Assembly (NCBI RefSeq): GCF_015865035.1
Contig: NZ_JADZGI010000002.1
Coordinates: forward strand, 473,088-537,087
Length of the DNA: 64,000 bases
Source of the DNA: Novosphingobium aureum
Lineage (GTDB): Bacteria; Pseudomonadota; Alphaproteobacteria; Sphingomonadales; Sphingomonadaceae
Reading direction: 5' to 3'
In this document: piece after piece, positions 18,377 to 25,633 of the stretch
How the letters are laid out: each line of letters opens with the position of its first letter
Position numbering within the stretch: the stretch's first letter is position 1
The notes under the pieces: model-generated
Told to the model about the DNA's origin: nothing
Databases searched by the model: none
Seen by the model: the letters and a program-made list of their open reading frames with translations, nothing else
Program-made: the position numbers and the translations under genes

Positions 18377-19390
18377 GTGGAATTTCATGGGCAGACGGTC
18401 CTGGTTACTGGCGCGGCCGGGTTTATCGGCGCGGCCGTCAGCGAAGCGCTGATGGCGCGTGGTACGGCCGTCATCGGGATCGACAATCTCAACGACTATT
18501 ACCCGGTATCGCTCAAGCAGGCACGCCTCGCCCGGCTCGCGCAGGCCAGTGGTGCGCCCTTCACGTTCATCGAGCGGGACTTCTCGGACATGGCCGCGCT
18601 TACCGAAGCGCTGGCGGGTCACGACTTCGCACGCATCGTTCATCTCGGTGCCCAGGCAGGCGTGCGCTATTCGCTGGAGAACCCGCAGGCCTACGTCGCC
18701 TCGAACCTTGCCGGCCACGTCAACATGCTGGAACTTGCGCGCGCTCGCGGGGTCGAGCACATGGTCTATGCCAGCTCGAGCTCGGTCTACGGCGGCAATA
18801 CCAAGCTGCCCTTCGCGGTCGAGGATCGCACCGACCATCCGGTCTCGCTCTACGCCGCAACCAAGCGCGCCGACGAACTGATGAGCGAGACTTACGCCCA
18901 TCTCTTCGCGATCCCGCTGACCGGCCTGCGCTTCTTCACCGTCTACGGCCCATGGGGCCGGCCCGACATGGCCATGTGGCTGTTCACCGAGCGCATGCTC
19001 ACCGGGCAGCCGATCAACGTGTTCAACCACGGCGAGATGCAGCGCGATTTCACGTATATCGACGATATCGTCGGCGGCATTCTCGCCTGCCTCGATCGCG
19101 CGCCTGCCGCCGATGGCAGCGTCAAGGCGGGCGGCAGCACCAAGCCGCACGCGCTCTACAACATTGGCAACCACCGTAGCGAACGCCTGATGCGCCTGAT
19201 CGAGGTGCTCGAAGAGGCCTGCGGTGTGAAGGCGAAGCTCAACCTGCTCGACATGCAGCCAGGCGACGTGCCCGCCACTTATGCCGACATCACGGCGCTG
19301 ACCCGGGACACCGGCTATGCGCCCTCCACCCCGATCGAGATCGGCGTCCCCCGGTTCGTCGATTGGTTTCGTAACTATAAGTTAAAATAA
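18377..19390 (+). CDS. UDP-glucuronate 4-epimerase-like NAD-dependent epimerase
   Basis: This 337-aa extended SDR has GAAGFIGAAV near residue 11, the VYASSSSVYGGN active-site strand, and the catalytic YAATKRADEL (Tyr/Lys). FFTVYGPWGRPDMAMWLFTE is characteristic of the CapI/LpsL UDP-glucuronate epimerases that make UDP-galacturonate. The start is a GTG at 18377 with GAGGAG about 10 bases upstream. The next gene is UDP-glucose dehydrogenase, which makes its expected substrate, a strong contextual match. The 291 bases before it hold no gene. A short GCAGG/CCTGC hairpin follows the stop. Confidence 0.88.
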   Translation: MEFHGQTVLVTGAAGFIGAAVSEALMARGTAVIGIDNLNDYYPVSLKQARLARLAQASGAPFTFIERDFSDMAALTEALAGHDFARIVHLGAQAGVRYSLENPQAYVASNLAGHVNMLELARARGVEHMVYASSSSVYGGNTKLPFAVEDRTDHPVSLYAATKRADELMSETYAHLFAIPLTGLRFFTVYGPWGRPDMAMWLFTERMLTGQPINVFNHGEMQRDFTYIDDIVGGILACLDRAPAADGSVKAGGSTKPHALYNIGNHRSERLMRLIEVLEEACGVKAKLNLLDMQPGDVPATYADITALTRDTGYAPSTPIEIGVPRFVDWFRNYKLK

Positions 19391-19480
19391 CCAAGGCACA
19401 GCGAGCAGGTACAGCGCCTGCTTGGCTTACTGCTTGCCTGACGTTATGCAATAATCACCTTTCAAGCCGAAGAGGTTTTC

Positions 19481-20791
19481 ATGAAGATTGCGATGGTTGG
19501 TTCCGGATACGTGGGCCTTGTTTCCGGTGCATGCTTTGCTGACTTCGGTCACGACGTCGTGTGTATCGACAAGGACCAGAGCAAGATCGACCGTCTGCAC
19601 GATGGCATCATGCCCATCTACGAGCCGGGCCTCGACGCACTGGTCGAACGCAACGTGCGCGATGGCCGCCTGAGCTTCACCACCAATCTGGCCGAGGGCA
19701 TCGAAGGCGCCAGTGCGATCTTCATCGCCGTGGGCACGCCCTCGCGTCGCGGCGATGGCCATGCCGACCTGTCCTACGTCTATGCCGTCGCCAAGGAAGT
19801 CGGTGAGAACCTCGCCAACGAAGCGGTGATCGTCACCAAGTCGACCGTGCCCGTCGGCACCGGCGACGAGGTCGAGCGCATCATCTCGGAATGCAACCCG
19901 GCACACAAGTTCGCCGTCGTCTCGAACCCCGAGTTCCTGCGCGAAGGTGCCGCAATCGGCGACTTCAAGCGCCCCGACCGCATCGTCATCGGTGCCGAGG
20001 ACGACCTTGGCCGCGAGATCATGGCCGAAGTCTACCGCCCGCTGTTCCTCAATGAATCGCCGATCCTGTTCGTCAGCCGCCGCTCCTCGGAGCTGACCAA
20101 GTACGCCGCCAACGCCTTCCTCGCGGTGAAGATCACCTTCATCAACGAGATGGCGGACCTGTGCGAAAAGGTCGGCGGCAACGTGCAGGACGTCGCCAAG
20201 GGCATCGGCCTCGACAACCGCATCGGCTCCAAGTTCCTTCACGCCGGCCCCGGTTATGGCGGCTCGTGCTTCCCCAAGGACACGCTCGCCCTGCTCAAGA
20301 CCGCCGAGGACTACGACAGCCCGGTGCGCATCGTCGAGGCGGTGGTCAAGGTCAACGACACCCGCAAGCGTGCGATGGGCCGCAAGGTGCTCGATGCGCT
20401 GGGCGGCCATGACGCCGCGCGCGGCAAGAAGGTCGCCATGCTCGGCCTGACCTTCAAGCCCAACACCGACGACATGCGCGACAGCCCGGCGATCGCGGTC
20501 GCCCAGACCCTCGTCGATGCGGGCGTCAGCGTCGCCGCCTTCGACCCCGAGGGCATGGAGCTCGCCGCGCCGCTGATGCCGCAGGTCGAGATGAAGAAGG
20601 ACACTTACGAGGCCATCGAGGGCGCCGACGCGGTCGTCATCGTGACCGAGTGGGACGCCTTCCGCGCGCTCGACTTCGATCGCATCAAGAAGATCGCCAA
20701 GGCCCCGGTCATGGTCGACCTGCGCAACATCTACAAGGCAGCGGACATGGCCGAAGTCGGCTTCACCTACACCTCGGTCGGCCGCCCCTGA
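19481..20791 (+). CDS. ugd: UDP-glucose 6-dehydrogenase
   Basis: This 436-aa enzyme oxidises UDP-glucose to UDP-glucuronate with two NAD+. It shows the N-terminal Rossmann motif GSGYVGLVSGACFADFGHDV, TKSTVPVGTGDEV, the NPEFLREGAAI substrate region, and the active-site cysteine in GPGYGGSCFPKDT. The second Rossmann domain follows (GLTFKPNTDDMRDSPAI). Length and motif order are normal for the TuaD/Ugd family. It lies 90 bp after the UDP-glucuronate epimerase gene. Together they channel UDP-Glc to UDP-GlcA and UDP-GalA for acidic exopolysaccharide. Confidence 0.97.
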   Translation: MKIAMVGSGYVGLVSGACFADFGHDVVCIDKDQSKIDRLHDGIMPIYEPGLDALVERNVRDGRLSFTTNLAEGIEGASAIFIAVGTPSRRGDGHADLSYVYAVAKEVGENLANEAVIVTKSTVPVGTGDEVERIISECNPAHKFAVVSNPEFLREGAAIGDFKRPDRIVIGAEDDLGREIMAEVYRPLFLNESPILFVSRRSSELTKYAANAFLAVKITFINEMADLCEKVGGNVQDVAKGIGLDNRIGSKFLHAGPGYGGSCFPKDTLALLKTAEDYDSPVRIVEAVVKVNDTRKRAMGRKVLDALGGHDAARGKKVAMLGLTFKPNTDDMRDSPAIAVAQTLVDAGVSVAAFDPEGMELAAPLMPQVEMKKDTYEAIEGADAVVIVTEWDAFRALDFDRIKKIAKAPVMVDLRNIYKAADMAEVGFTYTSVGRP

Positions 20792-20802
20792 TCGGCTCCG
20801 GA

Positions 20803-20892
20803 GCGGGCGGTCTGCGCGACCGCCCGCCTCACACCAGAACATAGCCTGACGGGCACCGGTAACGCGCCACAAGGCCCGTTACCGGTGCCCGT
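20803..20892 (+). terminator. Two consecutive strong hairpins after ugd
   Basis: GCGGGCGGTC and GACCGCCCGC (20803-20827) form a 10-bp stem starting 11 bases after the ugd stop. A second, perfect 16-bp stem follows at 20849-20892 (ACGGGCACCGGTAACG with its exact complement, 12-base loop). Neither is followed by a clean T-run, so termination may be partial or they may act as 3'-end stabilisers. They are placed where the ugd transcript should end. Confidence 0.6.
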
Positions 20893-20949
20893 TCGCATTT
20901 CGTGTTCCTGCCTGGAAACGCACGCGACAAGCAGCGCCCATATCCGGCG

Positions 20950-21025
20950 CAAAAAACGGGCCCGGAAGCATGGGGACTTCCGGGCCAGGAAAAAGGTCGC
21001 TCAGCAAGAGCCACCTTCGGGTCGC
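20950..21025 (-). ncRNA. Predicted small RNA on the minus strand between ugd and the Crp/Fnr-family gene
   Basis: Minus-strand signals line up as a compact transcription unit. A -10-like TATGAT is at 21037-21032 and a CRP-like palindrome is centred at 21066.5, about 41.5 bases upstream of a start near 21025. The inferred transcript of about 75 nt has a first stem-loop (AAGGTGGCTC with GAGCGACCTT). It ends in a GC-rich terminator stem GGCCCGGAAG/CTTCCGGGCC (20986-20959) followed by a run of T (CGTTTTTTG). No minus-strand gene uses this terminator: the nearest minus-strand gene lies beyond 21863 and points here only across the plus-strand regulator gene. This is a prediction from sequence signals. 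Confidence 0.5.
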
Positions 21026-21058
21026 AAGGCAATCATAGGCTCACACCCGCATTTTTCC

Positions 21059-21074
21059 CGTGACGCAGATCACG
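21059..21074. promoter_or_regulatory. CRP-like operator (CGTGA-N6-TCACG)
   Basis: CGTGACGCAGATCACG is a perfect dyad matching the CRP consensus half-sites GTGA/TCAC with a 6-base centre. It lies 101 bp upstream of the Crp/Fnr-family start at 21175. It also lies at the class II activator position (-41.5) relative to a minus-strand -10 element. The regulator next door has the CRP-type recognition residues, so it is the natural candidate to bind here. Confidence 0.6.
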
Positions 21075-21174
21075 CCCCCCTGTTGAAGGGAGATTCATCT
21101 TGAAATTTCTGCGCTTAGGCGGAATCTAGCGCACCGAAAAAGTCGGGCGATCGTCCGCCGCCGGGGGCCAGGCC

Positions 21175-21828
21175 TTGAATCACGATGACCAGATTGAGGC
21201 AATCGGCGCCATTTTCCGCTGCGAGCGGGATTCGGCCAGCACCCTCGCCGACATCGTGAGCGTGCACCAGCACGCCGCAGGAGATATCCTCGCGTCGCAA
21301 GGCGGTCCTGCGAACCATTTCTGGCTGGTCACCGAAGGTGCCGTGCGCGTCGATGCCTTCGGGGTCGATGGACAGCGCCAGCAACTGGCCCAGTACGGGC
21401 CGGGCGAAGGCTTCGGAGCCTTTCCGGAAGCCTCGACCCATCGCGCCGAGATCAGCGCCGCAAGCGAGGCGACGCTGCTCCGCTTCGAAGCCACGCGGCT
21501 TGCCGAGGTCGTCGCTGGCAATGCGCAGGTCGGCGCAGGCATGGCCCGGCTGCTTGCCCGCCAGCTCGATCGCGCACTCGATCGCATGGTGACGCGCACG
21601 ACCTACAGCGCAGCGGGAAGGGTCTATGCCGAATTGCTCTCGCTCGCCGGAGAAAGCGCGCGGATTGCGCCCCCGCCCAAGATCACAGCACTGGCGCTCA
21701 GCGCCAATACAACGCGCGAGACTGCCTCGCGCGCGATCGCGGTGCTGATCCGGCGTGGTATCGTGACCCGCGACGATACCTGCCTCGTCATCGCTTCACC
21801 GCGCATGTTGATGGACCTGATTTCCTGA
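21175..21828 (+). CDS. Crp/Fnr-family transcriptional regulator
   Basis: This 217-aa protein has an N-terminal cyclic-nucleotide-binding-like beta-roll (about 25-115: HAAGDILASQGGPANHFWLV, YGPGEGFG), a dimerisation helix (120-150) and a C-terminal winged helix. The recognition helix reads TTRETASRAIAVL: Arg-Glu-x-x-x-Arg matches the CRP DNA contacts (RETVGR) that read GTGA half-sites. There is no N-terminal Cys cluster, so it is not an oxygen-sensing FNR. Whether it binds cAMP cannot be told: the phosphate-binding cassette is divergent (GAFPEASTHRAEI). The start is a TTG at 21175 preceded by GGGGGCCAGG. A CRP-like palindrome lies just upstream. Confidence 0.88.
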   Translation: MNHDDQIEAIGAIFRCERDSASTLADIVSVHQHAAGDILASQGGPANHFWLVTEGAVRVDAFGVDGQRQQLAQYGPGEGFGAFPEASTHRAEISAASEATLLRFEATRLAEVVAGNAQVGAGMARLLARQLDRALDRMVTRTTYSAAGRVYAELLSLAGESARIAPPPKITALALSANTTRETASRAIAVLIRRGIVTRDDTCLVIASPRMLMDLIS

Positions 21829-21862
21829 CACCCCGAGCCGGTGCGACACACCGACGCGAGCG

Positions 21863-23347
21863 TCAGGCGCTCTCGCTCCTCAGGTAGCGGCCTACCGGGA
21901 TATCACCGAGCGCGGTGACGATCTCACCCCCGGTCTCGAAACGGTACTGCGGCGCGACAAGATCGAAGGCCGCCGCTTGCGGCCAGGGCGCACAGACCTC
22001 GCCGGGCATGGCACCGCGCGCCAGAACCCCGGCCTGCTTGCCGACGATGTGCAGATCAGCATCGGGCAATGTCGAACGGGTATCGAGGCCCAGCCGGGCA
22101 TCGGGATCCAGCGCCAGGACCTGTGCAGCCAGGGCCATTGCCTTTGCCGGATCCTCGAACAGGGCGAGATGGTGACCCGCCTCGGCCAGCGCCAGCGCCT
22201 GACCCGCAACCCCGGGCGGAAACGGCGCGAGCGAGGCCAGAACCGTGCGCACCACGTTCACGCCGAGCCCCCCGCGGGGCACTGGCGCGGGATGATCGAG
22301 CAGGACCTCGCGATGAGGCAGGCCGCGCGCACGCCAGGCCTCGTGCGAACGGCTCAGTGCATCGCCCTTGCGCGCCGCGCGCAGTGCCAGCGCCTCGCCT
22401 GCCAGCGCATCGGCGCTGCGGATCGCGAGCCCCATCGCCACCCGGGCCGCCTCGTCGATGCCTGCCCGCGATACCGGCGCCTGCGGGTCGAGGCAGGTGA
22501 CCGAATGAGCCTGCTCCAGCAAGGCGTCGAAGCGCGGCAGCCAGTGGGCACCGAACGGCGTGACCGAAGTCTCGCGAAACGTGCCGATCGACCCGGGCAG
22601 CACCACGTGCAGTTCGGCTCCGCGCGCCAGCGCGCGCTCGGCGATGAGAATGTCGACACCTGCCGCCAAGGCCCCATGGACCGAGGCCGGCGTGACTTCC
22701 TCGAGAACCGCGGCAAGTTCGGCGCGCACCGCATCCTCGCGATCGGCGAGCAGGATGATCCCGCTGAAGTAGAGGCTCGGCGGCGGACCGAAGCCGTCGA
22801 GCAGCGCACTGTCGAGCCCCTTTACGGCAAGGATCGCTCGCAGCTGGGACAGCGTTGCGGCCTGATCCTCCCAGGCATCGGGTGCCAGCGCGACCGCTTC
22901 GGCCAGCGCCTTGCGGCAACCTTGCGTATCGCCGAGCAGAAGCAGCGCCTCGGCAGCCGTCGCACCCAGCCAATAGCGGGTTTCTGGTTCGTGATCGCCG
23001 CTCGCGAGCAGATCGAGGACGTGGCGTGCTAGTGCTTCGGCCTGCGCATTGTCGCCGTTGAGGCAGGCGATGGTGGCGGCATTGATCAACGGGTAAGTCG
23101 CGCGCCTGTCGCCGGCAGCCTGGCGATAGGCATCGTGCGCCTCGCGCAGCAGGCGTGCGCGTGCCGCCCCCTTGCTGCGCTGCGCACGATCCTTGAGCAG
23201 GCGCCCCTTGAGGCTGAGCGCCTCGGGCACGAGCGAGCCATGCAGGCCAGCCTCGCCGAACATCCGCCAGGCCCGCATGGTATCACCCGCGCGGGCGACC
23301 TGGCGGATGCGAATGAGCATCGGACTTGTCACGCGCAAGGCGTCCAT
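21863..23347 (-). CDS. TPR-like protein with a SLOG/Rossmann-like domain, last gene of the TIR operon
   Basis: This 494-aa protein starts with about 150 residues of TPR-like helices (RAWRMFGEAGLHG, AYRQAAGDRRATYPLINAAT, YWLGATAAEALLLLGDTQG). A Rossmann-like region follows: LYFSGIILLADREDAVRAEL, then GALAAGVDILIAERALARGA, then ELHVVLPG...FRETSV...GAHWLPRF. This pattern (a small-residue loop, A-x-G-x-D-x-L-x-A-E, then hVVLP) resembles SLOG/LOG nucleotide-binding folds found in bacterial cyclases and TIR-linked proteins. The C-terminal 150 residues are unassigned. Its ATG follows the stop of the 158-aa gene with no spacer (TGAATG), so it is translated with it. The domain reading is by eye and its ligand is unknown. 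Confidence 0.7.
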   Translation of the reverse strand: MDALRVTSPMLIRIRQVARAGDTMRAWRMFGEAGLHGSLVPEALSLKGRLLKDRAQRSKGAARARLLREAHDAYRQAAGDRRATYPLINAATIACLNGDNAQAEALARHVLDLLASGDHEPETRYWLGATAAEALLLLGDTQGCRKALAEAVALAPDAWEDQAATLSQLRAILAVKGLDSALLDGFGPPPSLYFSGIILLADREDAVRAELAAVLEEVTPASVHGALAAGVDILIAERALARGAELHVVLPGSIGTFRETSVTPFGAHWLPRFDALLEQAHSVTCLDPQAPVSRAGIDEAARVAMGLAIRSADALAGEALALRAARKGDALSRSHEAWRARGLPHREVLLDHPAPVPRGGLGVNVVRTVLASLAPFPPGVAGQALALAEAGHHLALFEDPAKAMALAAQVLALDPDARLGLDTRSTLPDADLHIVGKQAGVLARGAMPGEVCAPWPQAAAFDLVAPQYRFETGGEIVTALGDIPVGRYLRSESA

Positions 23348-23824
23348 TCAGTCCACCGGCGGCGGGTTCTTGATGTCGGGATCGATGGTGAGACCGATCC
23401 AGCGCGGCTCGCCATCCGTGCCCGGCTGGAGCAGGTCGACGTTGATATTGAAGCGATGGATCGTCCCGACCTTGCCACCCTCGTTGTAGCGCGCGGCGAA
23501 ACGCACGGTCTTGTAGCGATCGAGCTTGGGATCATAAGCGCCATAGCTTACACTGCCGTAATAGGACGAAAGCGTTTCCTTCGTCGTTATGGCATCGAAT
23601 TCCTTGGAAAAATAGAGCTGATCACCTTCGAGGACGATCTCCACGAAGCTGTTGCAGGTGATCGCGATATAGTCCTTGCCGCTGCTCTTCTGCGCATAGT
23701 CGAGCACGATCTGCCCGTCCTTCACGCCCAGGGTCACGGTGAAAACAAGCGGCTCGGCCGCCTCGTCCAGCCCCAGGTCCAGCAGCGGCGCGAGGCCGTA
23801 CTGCGTGTAGTTCAAGGTCGACAT
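23348..23824 (-). CDS. Unknown 158-aa protein, middle gene of the TIR operon
   Basis: I do not recognise this family. The protein has no signal peptide or membrane segment. It is rich in beta-type alternation and aromatic residues (SSYYGSVSYGAYDPKLDRYK, VRFAARYNEGGKVGTIHRFN), ends in a polyproline-like NPPPVD, and looks like a small single-domain beta-sandwich. It lies 43 bp after the TIR gene and abuts the downstream TPR/SLOG-like gene, so it belongs to the same operon. It could be a structural partner or a small-molecule-binding subunit. Confidence 0.75.
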   Translation of the reverse strand: MSTLNYTQYGLAPLLDLGLDEAAEPLVFTVTLGVKDGQIVLDYAQKSSGKDYIAITCNSFVEIVLEGDQLYFSKEFDAITTKETLSSYYGSVSYGAYDPKLDRYKTVRFAARYNEGGKVGTIHRFNINVDLLQPGTDGEPRWIGLTIDPDIKNPPPVD

Positions 23825-23867
23825 TTACTTCCCCTCTGCAATATCCCGCCCCACCCGGGCAGGCCTC

Positions 23868-25454
23868 TCAATCCGTCAGCGGCGTATCGAACTTTCGGCG
23901 CCACTTGCGCCAATCCATGTTTTCCGGGTCTGCCGCGATCAGCGCGTCGAGCTTGGCGCTGGCCTGTGCAAGCAGCGCACTGGCGCGATCCTTTTCGCCC
24001 ATCTCGTTGAGCAGGACCGCGGTCGAATAGCGCGCGAGCATCAGGTTCTGCTCGTAGGATACGTTGCGCGGATCCCTTTCCAGCATGCGCAAGGCAATGC
24101 CGGTTTGCAGCTGCCGCTCGGCGAGCGCCTCCTTATAGCGCTTTTGCAGGCGCAGTGCATCGGAGTACCACGAGTGGCGATTGGCCAGATCGGCCTCGAC
24201 GCCCGCATCCTCGGGCACCATCGCGTGGACCTGCTCCATCGTTTTCAGCGCATTGCCACATTCGCTCAGGCGCGCGTCACGCTTGTTCTGCGCAACCACC
24301 ACCGAGCAGATATTGCCCTGGGCATAGGCCAGCTCGCGCAGGTACTTCTCGTTGTCCGGCTCCATCTGCACCAACCGGCGTGCCAGCCGAAGATAGGCCT
24401 CGAAACGCGGCAATGCCTCGGCATAACGGCGATGCGAGAACACCACGTAGCCCAGCCAGAATTCGCTCTGCGCATGGTTGAAGATGCGCTCGGGATCATC
24501 GGGATCTGCAACCAGCAGCGTGCCGGTCACGCGCTCGGCCTCGCGAAATTCCGACAAGGCGCGATCATATTCGCCCTGCCGGTGATCATCCTCGCCCATC
24601 GCGTGCAGCACGCGCGCGCGCCGCTCGAGCGAATCCACCGGCAGATCGTCGAGGTCCGACTGGTCGGCATAATAGGCGAAGGCGCGGCGGTTGACGGTAT
24701 CGAGCACGTCGAGCCGCCCCACGCCGTTCAGCCTCTGCCTGAGATCGGTCAACATGAATTCGATCAAACCCTCGGCCTGCCGGCGCTGGTGGTCGGCCTC
24801 GCGCTGCGCCTGGATGGCGAACACGAGCATGAGCCCCATCGATAGCGTCATCACCAGCGCCAGGAGCGTGATCGCGATCACGCGGCGCAATTGTCGCTGG
24901 GCATCGCGCTGGATGATCTGGTCGAGCGCCAGACCGGTGAGGCCGGCGACGATCTTGAGCCGCGCCAGCTTGGCGCCATCCTGTTCGGAGCGGAAGTCGG
25001 CCGCGATCGGCTCGTGGACCTCTCCATGCGCATCGGTCACCAGAAGCGAAGGCGGGAAGCACTCGGCCGGATCGCCCTCGAGGATTGCAGCGATGATCGG
25101 GCGGTCGGGATGCAGTTCGCGGAACAGTGCGATCTCGGCATCGACCCAGCGCGACCGCGCCGCGCTGGGCGAGCACAGCACCAGCAGCGCCTCGGACGCG
25201 GCAAGCGCCTTCTTTACTTCCTCGCCGAGACTTGTCGCTGCGGGCAGTTCGGCCCTGTCACGGAAGATCGGCACCATGCGCTGCCCGACCTTGCCGCGCG
25301 CGGTCTCGGCGCCCACGAGGCGCGAGGGAATGCGGTAAGTCTCCAGCCAGCGATGCAGCCGCCCGGCGGCGCCCTCGTCGGCGTGACTATAGCTGATGAA
25401 GGCCCGGTAGCGGCGCTCGTGCACCGGTGGGACAGCTGCCCCAGCGTCCGTCAT
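23868..25454 (-). CDS. TIR-domain protein with a transmembrane segment and C-terminal TPRs
   Basis: 528 aa from the ATG at 25454; AAGGGG lies 12 bases before it, and an upstream GTG at 25478 is less likely. Residues about 14-150 form a TIR/SEFIR-type domain: RYRAFISYSHADEG, IFRDRAELPAATSLGEEVKK, ALLVLCSPSAARSRWVDAEI. The Glu in the SRWVDAEI motif is placed like the catalytic Glu of NAD+-consuming TIRs. A membrane helix follows (about 192-215), then about 300 residues of helical TPR-like repeats. Many such proteins occur in bacterial signalling and immunity. The operon also encodes a SLOG-like protein. Confidence 0.85.
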   Translation of the reverse strand: MTDAGAAVPPVHERRYRAFISYSHADEGAAGRLHRWLETYRIPSRLVGAETARGKVGQRMVPIFRDRAELPAATSLGEEVKKALAASEALLVLCSPSAARSRWVDAEIALFRELHPDRPIIAAILEGDPAECFPPSLLVTDAHGEVHEPIAADFRSEQDGAKLARLKIVAGLTGLALDQIIQRDAQRQLRRVIAITLLALVMTLSMGLMLVFAIQAQREADHQRRQAEGLIEFMLTDLRQRLNGVGRLDVLDTVNRRAFAYYADQSDLDDLPVDSLERRARVLHAMGEDDHRQGEYDRALSEFREAERVTGTLLVADPDDPERIFNHAQSEFWLGYVVFSHRRYAEALPRFEAYLRLARRLVQMEPDNEKYLRELAYAQGNICSVVVAQNKRDARLSECGNALKTMEQVHAMVPEDAGVEADLANRHSWYSDALRLQKRYKEALAERQLQTGIALRMLERDPRNVSYEQNLMLARYSTAVLLNEMGEKDRASALLAQASAKLDALIAADPENMDWRKWRRKFDTPLTD

Positions 25455-25633
25455 TGCAACACTCTTGCCCCTTTGCACCGGTCACGCCCACCCTGTCGCA
25501 CCGGCCAATCCTGTGGCTACAGGGGCCCCTGGCCGGTCCGTCGGGAAGCGGAGAGATAGCACAAGCCCCGGGTTGCGCAACGCGGTCTCGAAACCAGTCG
25601 CACTGCCCGCCAAAGGAGCACCGCCACGCCGGT

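Noticed and set aside
19427..20872. Minus-strand open frame of 481 codons
   Set aside because: Antisense to ugd, which has all its catalytic motifs in the plus frame.
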